A DNA stretch of 37,866 bases from Pontiellaceae bacterium B1224 (GCA_029432815.1 JAROBA010000046.1:1-37866); one strand, 5' to 3'. Shown: positions 23,552 to 30,811, counted from the stretch's first letter. Notes: generated by a model from the letters alone, not told the origin. Numbers and translations are program-made.

Positions 23552-23598
23552 TTCCCCCACCTTGTGTTTTTACCGAACAGAGCTAGAGGACTATTTAA

Positions 23599-24033
23599 AT
23601 GAAAACTTTTATGCCCAACGAGGCTGACATCAAACGCGACTGGTACATTGTCGATGCAACTGACAAACCGGCCGGCCGTCTGGCTGTAGTGATCGCCGAC
23701 GCCCTGCGTGGCCGCGACAAGCCTACTTATACCCCGCACGTCGATACCGGCGCATTCGTTGTTGTGATCAACTGTGAGAAAATCAAGCTGACCGGCAACA
23801 AAGAAGAAAACAAAATCTATCAGGACTATACCGGATTCTCCAGCGGCCGCTCGGAAACGAAAGCCAAAGACATCCGTGCTAAAAATCCGGAGCGTATTAT
23901 CAACCAGGCGGTTAAAGGCATGATGCCGACCAACCGCCAGGCACGTCAGACGCTGAAACGCCTGAAAGTATATGTTGGTGGCGAGCATCCGCATGTCGCT
24001 CAGCAGGTCCAGGAACTGGCACTCAACTTCTAA
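23599..24033 (+). CDS. rplM: Large ribosomal subunit protein uL13
   Basis: A 144-residue protein with the family pattern WYIVDATDKPAGRLAVVIADALRGRDKPTYTPHVDTGAFVVVINC shortened here to its recognisable blocks: DATDKPAGRLA, RGKDKPTY-like RGRDKPTYTPHVD and the C-terminal MMPTNRQARQTLKRLKVYVGGEHPH. It binds 23S rRNA early in large-subunit assembly. It is first in the conserved rplM-rpsI operon, with 15 bases between the genes. Confidence 0.97.
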   Translation: MKTFMPNEADIKRDWYIVDATDKPAGRLAVVIADALRGRDKPTYTPHVDTGAFVVVINCEKIKLTGNKEENKIYQDYTGFSSGRSETKAKDIRAKNPERIINQAVKGMMPTNRQARQTLKRLKVYVGGEHPHVAQQVQELALNF

Positions 24034-24048
24034 GCAGGATAAATTATC

Positions 24049-24447
24049 ATGGCAAAAGATACTCTGACACTCGCAGCAACCGGACGTCGCAAGACCTCTG
24101 TAGCCCGCGTTCGCATGACTGAAGGTTCCGGAAAAATTACCGTAAACGGTCTTGAATCCGACGCTTATTTTAACACTGCACTTCAGCAGGAACTGCTCAA
24201 GAAGCCGTTCGAATGTGCTGGCGTAGACGGCAAGTTCGACGTAATCGCTTCTGTTAAAGGCGGCGGAAAAGCCGGCCAGTGCGGTGCGGTGGTACATGCC
24301 GTAGCCCGCTCGCTCGCCGGTTCCGATGATGAGCTGAAAGACGTCCTGAAAAAGGCCGGCTTCCTGACACGTGATGCGCGTATGAAAGAACGTAAAAAAC
24401 CGGGTCAGCCGGGTGCGCGTAAACGCTTCCAGTTCTCCAAACGTTAA
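24049..24447 (+). CDS. rpsI: Small ribosomal subunit protein uS9
   Basis: A 132-residue basic protein: ATGRRKTSVARVRMTEGSG near the N-terminus, GGGKAGQCGAVVHAVARSL in the middle and the characteristic C-terminal tail PGARKRFQFSKR, whose last residues reach the P-site tRNA. It is second in the rplM operon and followed by a strong terminator (24468-24500). Length is normal. Confidence 0.97.
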   Translation: MAKDTLTLAATGRRKTSVARVRMTEGSGKITVNGLESDAYFNTALQQELLKKPFECAGVDGKFDVIASVKGGGKAGQCGAVVHAVARSLAGSDDELKDVLKKAGFLTRDARMKERKKPGQPGARKRFQFSKR

Positions 24448-24467
24448 TCGTTACGAACTGCACGTTG

Positions 24468-24500
24468 CAAAAGCCTCCCGCTTCGGGGGGCTTTTTTTGT
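24468..24500 (+). terminator. Intrinsic terminator of rplM-rpsI
   Basis: AAAAGCCTCCCG / CGGGGGGCTTTT with a four-base loop and a T run. A decayed dispersed motif (24502-24516, one arm mismatch) follows at once. Confidence 0.9.
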
Positions 24501-24533
24501 TTTCCAATGTTTGTAAAATCACTTTAATCCGTC

Positions 24534-24548
24534 TTCCAGTCATTGGAA
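24534..24548. repeat. TTCCA-N5-TGGAA motif, argJ leader
   Basis: TTCCAGTCATTGGAA ends 15 bases before the argJ ATG, directly ahead of its GAGGAG ribosome binding site. Confidence 0.85.
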
Positions 24549-24563
24549 TCGAGGAGCGAGAAT

Positions 24564-25745
24564 ATGTTTTCAGAAATTCATATGCCGAAAGGATTTAAAT
24601 GTGCCGGTATTTCGGCCGGTATCAAAGCGTCGGGCATCAAGGATATGGCGTTTATCTTCTCGGAGTTGCCGGCCGCCGCGGCCGGTGTTTTCACGACCAA
24701 TCAGGTTTGTGCTGCACCGGTTAAAGTGTGCCGGGCTCACTTACAGCACGGCGTGGCCCGGGCGATTGTTATGAACAGCGGCATTGCCAATGCCTGCACC
24801 GGATCCGCCGGCATGGTAGCCGCAACAGATATGGCGGCCGAAACCGCCAAGGTGATCGGCTGTGAACCGCAGGAAATTTTTGTCTGCTCCACCGGAAAAA
24901 TCGGCCCGCAGCTTCCGCTCGAAAAAATAATTGCAGGCATTGGAAAGCTGTTCGATGTCGCCCTCATTGAAAATGTGCAGGACACCGCTGAGGCCATGAT
25001 GACCACCGACACACGACCGAAGGTTGCTGTGGAGGAACTGCATATTGAAGGCAAGTCGGTCCGGATTGTTGGTTTTGCTAAAGGGGCCGGCATGATCGAA
25101 CCGAACATGGCCACGATGCTTTCCTATATCACCACTGATGCCGCTGTTGAACAGCACGCCCTGCAGGCGGCACTCAAAAGGGCGGTAGACTCCAGTTTTA
25201 ACCGGATCTCAATTGACGGCGACCAGAGCACCAACGATACAGTGCTGGCGTTGGCGAACGGTGCGGCTGAGAACCGGCCGCTGGATGAAAGTTCCCATGA
25301 CTGGGGTGTATTTTTCCAGGCATTGGAAAAAGTGTGTTTCGAACTGGCCATGATGATTGTGCACGATGGCGAGGGGGCCGATAAATTTGTGACGGTCAAT
25401 GTGACAGGGGCGGCGTCTGCTGAAGATGCCGAGCTGGCTGCCCGTGCCGTAGCCAATTCCATGCTGAACAAAACTGCCTGGGCCGGCTGTTATCCCGACT
25501 GGGGGCGCATTATGGATGCGATCGGGTACTCCAAAGCCAGGGTAATCGAAGAGCAGGTGGATATCTTTTATGACGATACACAGGCGGTGGCCGGCGGTTG
25601 TTTGTCGGGCGTTGCACAAGAAGACTTGATTAAGGTGGTCTCGCAAACGGATTTTGCTATAAACATCAACCTGCACATCGGGGACGGGGAGGCCGTGGTT
25701 TACACCTGCAACTGCACCGAGGAATACGTGCGGATTAATTTTTAA
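24564..25745 (+). CDS. argJ: Bifunctional ornithine acetyltransferase / N-acetylglutamate synthase
   Basis: A 393-residue self-cleaving enzyme that recycles the acetyl group in arginine synthesis. GMIEPNMATMLSY holds the nucleophile Thr184, where the precursor splits into alpha and beta chains. Other family blocks are MNSGIANACTG, CSTGKIG and the C-terminal CNCTEEYVRINF, ending in the usual asparagine-phenylalanine-like tail. ATG 24564 is chosen because GAGGAG precedes it by eight bases; the upstream in-frame start would lie inside a dispersed motif. A second motif copy (25314-25328) is read as FQALE (251-255) in a conserved helix without any length change. First gene of the arginine cluster. 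Confidence 0.95.
   Translation: MFSEIHMPKGFKCAGISAGIKASGIKDMAFIFSELPAAAAGVFTTNQVCAAPVKVCRAHLQHGVARAIVMNSGIANACTGSAGMVAATDMAAETAKVIGCEPQEIFVCSTGKIGPQLPLEKIIAGIGKLFDVALIENVQDTAEAMMTTDTRPKVAVEELHIEGKSVRIVGFAKGAGMIEPNMATMLSYITTDAAVEQHALQAALKRAVDSSFNRISIDGDQSTNDTVLALANGAAENRPLDESSHDWGVFFQALEKVCFELAMMIVHDGEGADKFVTVNVTGAASAEDAELAARAVANSMLNKTAWAGCYPDWGRIMDAIGYSKARVIEEQVDIFYDDTQAVAGGCLSGVAQEDLIKVVSQTDFAININLHIGDGEAVVYTCNCTEEYVRINF
25314..25328. repeat. TTCCA-N5-TGGAA motif inside argJ
   Basis: TTCCAGGCATTGGAA, identical in sequence to the copy at 22462-22476 in the GGDEF gene. A further near-copy with one arm mismatch is at 24931-24945 in the same gene. Confidence 0.85.
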
Positions 25746-25753
25746 CGAGAAAA

Positions 25754-25874
25754 GTTTTAGCTCGTACTGCGTATTACGTATCGCTTGACGGAGCACTCGC
25801 TTCGCCACACCCATCATACGCAATACGCAATACGCAATACGCAATACGCAATACGCAATACGCAATACGCAATA
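25754..25874. repeat. Heptamer array (CGCAATA) with an inverted partner
   Basis: About eight tandem copies of the 7-base unit CGCAATA lie at 25818-25873. Upstream, CTGCGTATTACGTATCG (25768-25784) is a degenerate inverted copy, so the region can fold into a hairpin with a loop of about 35 bases. It separates argJ from argB. An AAAGTTTTAG stretch at its left edge resembles the arms of the elements at 18866 and 26769. Confidence 0.8.
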
Positions 25875-25893
25875 GTTTGGGGAGAGTTGTTTT

Positions 25894-26766
25894 ATGGACA
25901 AATTTATTGAAAAAGCCGCCGTGCTGACAGAAGCGCTTCCTTTCATTCAGCAGTTCCGCGGGGAAACCGTGGTGGTGAAACTGGGTGGAAGCATTATGGA
26001 GAGCGAAGAAGGCTACAGCCGAATCATGCAGGATATCGCTTTCATGGAATGTATCGGTATGTGCCCGGTCGTGGTGCATGGCGGCGGGAAAGCCATCTCT
26101 CGTTCGATGAAGGAGGCCGATATTGCGCCGAACTTTGTTCACGGGCTGCGCGTAACGGATGAGGCCACCATTCACGTGGTGGAAAAGGTGCTCAATCGGG
26201 AAGTGAACCCGCATCTGGTGGAAATCATTCAGCAGTATCACGGCAAGGCCCGCGGTATTCATGGCGAAGATATTCTGCACGTTGAAAAAATGGAGGGGCA
26301 TGATCCGGTAACCGAGGATGCACTCGATTGGGGCTATGTCGGTAAAGTCATTTCGGTGGATACGGAGCCAATCATGGCGTATCTGAAATCGGAAATTGTG
26401 CCGGTCATCACACCGCTGGGAAAAGGGCCGGATGGGCACCTTTATAACATAAATGCCGACGATGCCGCCACGGCGGTTGCAGTGGCGCTCAAAGCCAGAA
26501 AACTTGTATTTCTTACGGATGTTCCCGGATTGTTGCTCGATCCCGAGGACAAAACATCGATCATTTCATCGCTGCATCTGAGCGAAGTGGATGAGCTGAT
26601 TGAACGGGGAGTGATTGCCGGTGGTATGTTGCCGAAGATCAATGGAATGGTAGGTGCGGTTAAGTCGGGCATCAAAAAAGCCCATATCATCGATTCCTCG
26701 ATGCCGCATTCGCTCCTGTTGGAGCTGTTTACCAGTGCGGGTGTGGGAACTGAAATAACTGAATAG
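25894..26766 (+). CDS. argB: Acetylglutamate kinase
   Basis: A 290-residue amino-acid kinase that phosphorylates N-acetylglutamate in arginine synthesis. Blocks seen: VVVKLGGSIM near the N-terminus (phosphate binding), VVVHGGGKAISRSMKE (substrate loop), NINADDAATAVAVALKARKLVFLTDVPGLL and GVIAGGMLPKINGMVGAVKSG. The N-terminal helix before the first strand (KFIEKAAVLTEALPFIQQF) is of the kind found in hexameric, arginine-inhibited enzymes, which suggests feedback control. ATG 25894 follows GGGGAGAG. The heptamer hairpin upstream may separate it transcriptionally from argJ. Confidence 0.96.
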   Translation: MDKFIEKAAVLTEALPFIQQFRGETVVVKLGGSIMESEEGYSRIMQDIAFMECIGMCPVVVHGGGKAISRSMKEADIAPNFVHGLRVTDEATIHVVEKVLNREVNPHLVEIIQQYHGKARGIHGEDILHVEKMEGHDPVTEDALDWGYVGKVISVDTEPIMAYLKSEIVPVITPLGKGPDGHLYNINADDAATAVAVALKARKLVFLTDVPGLLLDPEDKTSIISSLHLSEVDELIERGVIAGGMLPKINGMVGAVKSGIKKAHIIDSSMPHSLLLELFTSAGVGTEITE

Positions 26767-26768
26767 TG

Positions 26769-27170
26769 TTAAGTTTTAAGTGATTAGGTTTTAGGTATTA
26801 TGTATCGGTCATTTGAGGAATTGGAGGTTTGGCAACGCAGTTCGAGAATTGCAGTCAGAATCTATGAAATTACTCGAAGCGGCTTTGATGCAGGGCTGAA
26901 GAACCAAATGACGCGTGCAGCAGTTTCTATAGCCAGCAATATTGCAGAGGGGGCCGAAAGAAACTCAACAAAGGAGTTTTCTCGATTTCTCTATATTTCA
27001 AGGGGATCGGCTGCGGAGTTGAGAACGCAGGTATACATTGCCTATAAAGTTGGATTATTAGATCAGGTAACAAAATTGAAGTGGTTGAGGAATTAACTGA
27101 AATCTCTAAAATGTTATTTGGATTGGCTCAGTCTCTTAAAACTTAATCACGTAATAACTTAAAACTTGGT
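26769..27170 (+). mobile_element. IVS-like element: four-helix-bundle gene between heptamer-rich inverted repeats
   Basis: The left end (about 26769-26797, TTAAGTTTTAAGTGATTAGG and on) and the reverse complement of the right end (about 27136-27170) are near-identical except for a 7-base insertion (TATTACG). Between them lies one four-helix-bundle gene, broken by a frameshift. The element separates argB from argD. Similar genes occur in intervening sequences of 23S rRNA and in many intergenic sites; mobility is inferred from the inverted ends and from the gene-less copy at 18866-18958. Confidence 0.6.
26800..27146 (+). pseudogene. Four-helix-bundle protein (23S-rRNA IVS type), frameshifted
   Basis: The first frame gives 98 residues: FEELEVWQRSSRIAVRIYEIT, then NQMTRAAVSIASNIAEGAER, FLYISRGSAAELRTQVYIAYKVG, all typical of the S23/IVS four-helix family, and stops after KWLRN. 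In the next frame the missing last helix follows (VVEELTEISKMLFGLAQSLKT, stop 27144-27146). One lost A in the run at 27072-27075 explains this. The complete protein would be about 115 residues, the normal size. A sequencing error in the A run is an alternative. The function of the family is unknown; related proteins form pentamers and bind nucleic acid in diversity-generating retroelements. The final stop codon lies in the right inverted repeat. Confidence 0.8.
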
Positions 27171-27179
27171 GGGGATACC

Positions 27180-28421
27180 ATGAACACAGAAGAAATTGCA
27201 CAATTACAACAGGATTATCTGATGCCGACCTATGCGCCGGGCATTGCGCTGGTGGAGGGGACGGGAACCTTCGTTTGGGATGCGGAGGGGAATGAGTATC
27301 TCGACTTCGTGTCGGGCATTGCTGTCACGAGCATTGGTCACTGCCATCCGAAAATGGTGCATGCTGTGCAGGATCAGGTGGGGACGCTGGTCCATGTTTC
27401 GAACCTCTATTTTAATGAAAAGCAGCCCGTGCTGGCAAAGGCACTGACCGATCGTTCCGGTTTGTCGGGGGCCAAATGTTTTTTCTGTAATTCGGGAGCA
27501 GAAGCCAATGAAGGCCTGATCAAGCTGGCGAGGCTTTGGGGCTCCACGCAGGGGAAATACGAAGTCATCACCATGCAGAAGTCTTTCCACGGGCGGACAC
27601 TCGCCACGCTGACGGCGACCGGTCAGGATAAGGTAAAGACCGGCTTCGGCCCGTTGCCGGAAGGCTTTGTCTATGCCGAATTCAATAATATCGAGTCCGT
27701 TGAAAAAGCGGTAACCTCGAAAACGGCGGCGGTTTTGGTTGAAGCGCTGCAGGGCGAAGGCGGTGTTATTCCGGCCGAACCGGAGTTTCTTTCCGATCTT
27801 CGGAAGCTGTGCGACGAAAAAGGGATTCTGTTGCTTTGTGATGAAGTGCAGGCTGGCGTGGGACGGACCGGGAAATGGTTCGGATTCCAGAACTATGATG
27901 TTCAGCCGGATGCATTCTCGCTGGCAAAAGGTCTGGGCAACGGATTCCCGATCGGTGCAATCGTGGCCGGCGAAAAGTTGGCGAATGTTTTTCAGCCGGG
28001 CCATCATGCCACGACCTTCGGCGGTACGCCGCTGGCCTGCGCCGCCGCCCTGTCCGTGGTAGATGTGATCGAAGAGGAAGACTTACTCACGAACACGATG
28101 ATGATGGGTGCTTATTTTGTGGAAGGGTTGTGCGATATCGCCGTGAAGCATAAGAAATGGATTTCCGGCGTTCGGGGACTCGGTCTGCTGCTTGGTCTGG
28201 TATTGGATGTGCCCGCCGCCCCCCTGCAGAAAAAATTGCAGGAAAAAGGCATGCTTGCGCTGGCCACAGCAGGTAATGTCCTGCGTTTATTACCTCCGTT
28301 GAATGTTAAGCAGGAGGAAGTTGATCAGGCACTCATGCTGATCGCCGAAGCATGCGTGGAACTCCACGAAGAATCGGCGGCACTTTCGCCGAATCCCTGC
28401 GAATGCGGGATGGGTAAATAG
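27180..28421 (+). CDS. argD: Acetylornithine aminotransferase
   Basis: A 413-residue class III PLP-dependent aminotransferase converting N-acetylglutamate semialdehyde to N-acetylornithine. Blocks: YLDFVSGIAVTSIGHCHPKM, FCNSGAEANEGLIKLAR, FHGRTLATLTATGQ, LLLCDEVQAGVGRTG and the PLP lysine in SLAKGLGNG (Lys250). Position between argB and argG supports argD over other class III enzymes. GTGGGG precedes ATG 27180 at a proper distance. A short cysteine-containing tail (SPNPCECGMGK) extends past the usual end. The next open frame begins nine bases later. Confidence 0.94.
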   Translation: MNTEEIAQLQQDYLMPTYAPGIALVEGTGTFVWDAEGNEYLDFVSGIAVTSIGHCHPKMVHAVQDQVGTLVHVSNLYFNEKQPVLAKALTDRSGLSGAKCFFCNSGAEANEGLIKLARLWGSTQGKYEVITMQKSFHGRTLATLTATGQDKVKTGFGPLPEGFVYAEFNNIESVEKAVTSKTAAVLVEALQGEGGVIPAEPEFLSDLRKLCDEKGILLLCDEVQAGVGRTGKWFGFQNYDVQPDAFSLAKGLGNGFPIGAIVAGEKLANVFQPGHHATTFGGTPLACAAALSVVDVIEEEDLLTNTMMMGAYFVEGLCDIAVKHKKWISGVRGLGLLLGLVLDVPAAPLQKKLQEKGMLALATAGNVLRLLPPLNVKQEEVDQALMLIAEACVELHEESAALSPNPCECGMGK

Positions 28422-28430
28422 ATTGAAGGT

Positions 28431-28626
28431 ATGCCGAAGCTCTATGAATATTTCGGATTGGTAGTACTGTTCTATTCAAATGAACATGAGCCGGTGCACG
28501 TTCATGGACTTTATCAAGGCAGGGAGTGCCGCGCTGACTTCACAATTGTGAACGGAAAAGTGGGTCGACTATTTTTTGCTTCATAAAGCGATAAAGCCAG
28601 AGCGGATTGATCGGAGGCTTAAATGA
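28431..28626 (+). pseudogene. DUF4160 protein with internal deletion
   Basis: The start (PKLYEYFGLVVLFYSNEHEPVHVHG) is the DUF4160 pattern, and the frame stops after 51 residues (28584-28586). In another frame from 28570, YFLLHKAIKPERIDRRLK continues to a stop at 28624-28626, which looks like the expected C-terminus of the longer DUF4160 subfamily. About 25-30 residues in between appear lost together with a frame change. That ancestral stop overlaps the ATG of the DUF2442 gene (ATGA), the usual layout of this two-gene module, which is often regarded as toxin-antitoxin-like. The family function is not established. Confidence 0.6.
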
Positions 28627-28946
28627 GCATAACTGAAGGAATCGAGTTGAATATCATCGATGCTGTTTGGGTATCAGGTCTAAAATTGGATATCTCGTTT
28701 AGTGATGGAACTCAGCGGGAATTGGATTTTGAGCCGTTTCTCTCGCGATCTGATCAGCCAGGGATTCGGAAATATCTGGACGCCGAGCGATTCAAAGCTT
28801 TTGAAATTAGCTATGGAAACCTCGTCTGGAATGACTATGATCTCTGCTTTTCTATCGAAGACCTCTATTCGGGACAGCTGATTGCGCAAGAGGCATTCAA
28901 TAGTAAGGTTGCAGAAGACGGTCCTGAATATGGACTGGAGAAATAA
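28623..28946 (+). CDS. DUF2442 family protein
   Basis: A 107-residue protein with the family pattern DAVWVSGLKLDISFSDGTQRELDFEPFL...LSFE-like FKAFEISYGNLVWNDYDLCFSIEDLY. DUF2442 proteins often follow DUF4160 genes and pair with them in a presumed regulatory or toxin-antitoxin-like unit. Here the partner gene is damaged, so this one is probably an orphan. ATG 28623 follows GGAGGC. The extension after DLYSG (about 15 residues) is a little longer than usual. The next gene starts 25 bases downstream. Confidence 0.75.
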   Translation: MSITEGIELNIIDAVWVSGLKLDISFSDGTQRELDFEPFLSRSDQPGIRKYLDAERFKAFEISYGNLVWNDYDLCFSIEDLYSGQLIAQEAFNSKVAEDGPEYGLEK

Positions 28947-28971
28947 TTTTTTAGATAAAGGAGATAAAGAA

Positions 28972-29328
28972 ATGGCGTATGATTTAACCGGAAAAGTAAA
29001 ACTGATCCAGGATGCCCAGACGTTCGGTAGCGGCTTCACCAAGCGTGAAATGGTGGTAGTTGTTGAAGATGGAAAGTATCCTCAGGAAATTAATCTGGAA
29101 TTCGTTCAGGACAAGGTTAGCCTGCTGGACAACGTTCAGGTGGGCCAGGAAGTAACGGTCACCTTTGATATTCGCGGACGGGAATATAACGGCCGCTATT
29201 TCAACAACCTTCAGGGTTGGAAAATTCAGACCGGCGCTGCGGCTCCGGCTGCTGATGACAAACCGCCGGTTGCCGATAAAGATGTTCCGGCCGACTTCGA
29301 CGAATACGAAGACGACATCCCGTTTTAA
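28972..29328 (+). CDS. DUF3127 OB-fold-like protein with SSB-type acidic tail
   Basis: A 118-residue protein. Residues 1-84 match the DUF3127 pattern: LTGKVKLIQDAQTFGSGFTKREMVVVVEDG, then VTFDIRGREYNGRYFNNLQGWKI, an OB-fold-like beta arrangement resembling single-stranded-DNA-binding proteins. A low-complexity Ala/Pro/Asp linker (85-105) leads to a tail DEYEDDIPF that is very like the DDDIPF tip by which SSB recruits repair and replication enzymes. ATG 28972 follows GGAGATAAAGA. The sequence itself suggests nucleic-acid binding with partner recruitment. It sits in the arginine cluster with no obvious functional link, and a GTAGGACAG repeat follows it. Confidence 0.75.
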   Translation: MAYDLTGKVKLIQDAQTFGSGFTKREMVVVVEDGKYPQEINLEFVQDKVSLLDNVQVGQEVTVTFDIRGREYNGRYFNNLQGWKIQTGAAAPAADDKPPVADKDVPADFDEYEDDIPF

Positions 29329-29333
29329 TCAAA

Positions 29334-29359
29334 GTAGGACAGGCTTCCAGCCTGTCTGC
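29334..29359 (+). repeat. GTAGGACAG-family hairpin, copy 1
   Basis: GACAGGCT-TCC-AGCCTGTC (29338-29356) is a perfect 8-bp stem just after the DUF3127 stop codon. No T run follows. Related copies lie at 30718-30796 and 31495-31516. Confidence 0.7.
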
Positions 29360-29392
29360 AGCTGATAAGAATATTCTTTTAGGAGATTATAT

Positions 29393-30601
29393 ATGAAAGT
29401 GGTACTCGCTTATTCCGGCGGTCTCGACACCACCGTGTTGCTGACCTGGCTTCAGGAAAAATATAACGCAGAGGTCATCTGCTACTGCTCGAATGTCGGG
29501 CAGGAAGAGGAACTCGATGGCTTGGAAGAAAAGGCCCTCAAACATGGCGCGGTTAAGTGCTATGTGGACGACGTTCAGGAAGAGTTCGCTGCCGACTACA
29601 TCTATCCGATGATGCAGGCCAACGCGATCTACGAGGGAACCTACCTGTTGGGTACCTCCATTGCGCGTCCGCTGATCGCCAAGCGCATGATCGATATTGC
29701 CAAAGCCGAAGGCGCCGAAGCCATCTGCCACGGTGCAACCGGCAAAGGCAACGACCAGGTTCGTTTCGAACTGACGGCCTATGCGCTGATGCCCGATGTG
29801 AAAGTGATCGCTCCATGGCGTATGCCGGAAGACTTCCCGTTTGAAGGTCGCACCGACATGATCAACTATCTGAAAGAGCGCGGCATTCCGACTGCCGTAT
29901 CAGCGGCGAAGCCCTATTCGATGGACCGCAACATGCTGCACATCAGCTTCGAAGGCGGCATTCTGGAAGATCCGTGGAATGAACCCGATGAAGATATGTG
30001 GTGCATGACCAAGCCGTTGAGTCAGGCGGCGGACGAAGCAGAGAATGTTGAAATCAGCTTCGAAAAAGGAATTCCGGTTGCGGTCAACGGCGAAAAGCTG
30101 GGCGCTGCTGCGTTGCTGAAAAAGTTGAACGCTCTCGGTTGCGAGCATGCAGTCGGTCGTATCGACATTGTTGAAAACCGTTTCACCGGCATGAAAGACC
30201 GTGGCGTGTATGAAACTCCCGGCGGAACCATCCTGCAGCACGCACACCGTGCGCTGGAATCCATCTGCATGGACCGCGAGGTCATGCACATGCGCGACGG
30301 TTTCATCTCCAAGTATGCCACGCTGGTGTATAATGGCTTCTGGTTTGCTCCTGAGCGCGAAATGCTGCAGTCAGCCATCACCCAGAGTCAGGAAACGGTG
30401 ACCGGCGACGTGCGCGTTAAGCTCTACAAGGGCGGCGTACACGTGAGTGGTCGACGTTCCCCTTATTCGCTCTACAGCCCCGAGCTGGTGAGTTTCGACG
30501 AAGCAGGTGGATACGACCAGTCCGACGCAACCGGCTTCATCAAACTCAACGCCCTGCGCCTGCGCGTGGGTGCAACGATGAAGGCTCAGACGAACGGATA
30601 A
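29393..30601 (+). CDS. argG: Argininosuccinate synthase
   Basis: A 402-residue enzyme joining citrulline and aspartate with ATP. Hallmarks: [18 protein letters not shown] (pyrophosphate loop SGGLDT), [58 protein letters not shown] and the C-terminal [20 protein letters not shown]. Length and order are those of the standard family. AGGAG lies ten bases before ATG 29393. It closes the arginine cluster. The next gene of the pathway, argH, is not in the window. Its terminator at 30621-30657 includes a dispersed motif. Confidence 0.97.
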   Translation: MKVVLAYSGGLDTTVLLTWLQEKYNAEVICYCSNVGQEEELDGLEEKALKHGAVKCYVDDVQEEFAADYIYPMMQANAIYEGTYLLGTSIARPLIAKRMIDIAKAEGAEAICHGATGKGNDQVRFELTAYALMPDVKVIAPWRMPEDFPFEGRTDMINYLKERGIPTAVSAAKPYSMDRNMLHISFEGGILEDPWNEPDEDMWCMTKPLSQAADEAENVEISFEKGIPVAVNGEKLGAAALLKKLNALGCEHAVGRIDIVENRFTGMKDRGVYETPGGTILQHAHRALESICMDREVMHMRDGFISKYATLVYNGFWFAPEREMLQSAITQSQETVTGDVRVKLYKGGVHVSGRRSPYSLYSPELVSFDEAGGYDQSDATGFIKLNALRLRVGATMKAQTNG

Positions 30602-30608
30602 CGTTTGT

Positions 30609-30623
30609 TTCCAGACATTGGAA
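30609..30623. repeat. TTCCA-N5-TGGAA motif after argG
   Basis: TTCCAGACATTGGAA, eight bases after the argG stop codon and seven bases before the copy that forms the terminator stem. Confidence 0.85.
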
Positions 30624-30657
30624 AGGGTTCTTCCAACCATTGGAAGAGCCCTTTTTT
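30621..30657 (+). terminator. Intrinsic terminator of argG with a dispersed motif as its upper stem
   Basis: AAGGGTTCTTCCA / TGGAAGAGCCCTT pair over 13 bp with one G-U, closing on the spacer ACCAT, followed by a T run. The upper part of the stem is an exact TTCCA-N5-TGGAA copy at 30631-30645. Confidence 0.9.
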
Positions 30658-30670
30658 GTGTTTACAAAGC

Positions 30671-30712
30671 ATCGTACCCATTGATGTCGTCTCTCGCGAC
30701 GAGGTTTATTAA
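30671..30712 (+). pseudogene. Relic of a RelE/ParE-type toxin, C-terminal end
   Basis: IVPIDVVSRDEVY followed by a stop codon. The intact toxin at 34235-34510 ends IVPIDVGSRDEVY and stop, and the DNA is similar throughout. Only the last 13 codons remain, 13 bases beyond the argG terminator. Confidence 0.75.
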
Positions 30713-30717
30713 GTATA

Positions 30718-30796
30718 GTAGGACAGCGCTTCCAGCCTGTCCCCGACGGATAAGGGTATCTATGCCAGTGCTGACAGGTTGGAAGCGCTGTCCTAC
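30718..30796. repeat. GTAGGACAG-family large inverted repeat
   Basis: Arms of 24 bases (30718-30741 and 30773-30796) are complementary except for one position that leaves a G-U pair. The arms begin GTAGGACAGCGCTTCCAG. The loop is 31 bases and a T run follows at 30797, so it could act as a terminator. Confidence 0.85.
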
Positions 30797-30811
30797 TTTT
30801 TTCTGAGGTAC

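Noticed and set aside
23461-24297. A 278-codon minus-strand frame
   Set aside because: Antisense to rplM and rpsI and without any recognisable domain.
25818-25873. CGCAATA array considered as a CRISPR
   Set aside because: The unit is 7 bases with no spacers and no cas genes are present.
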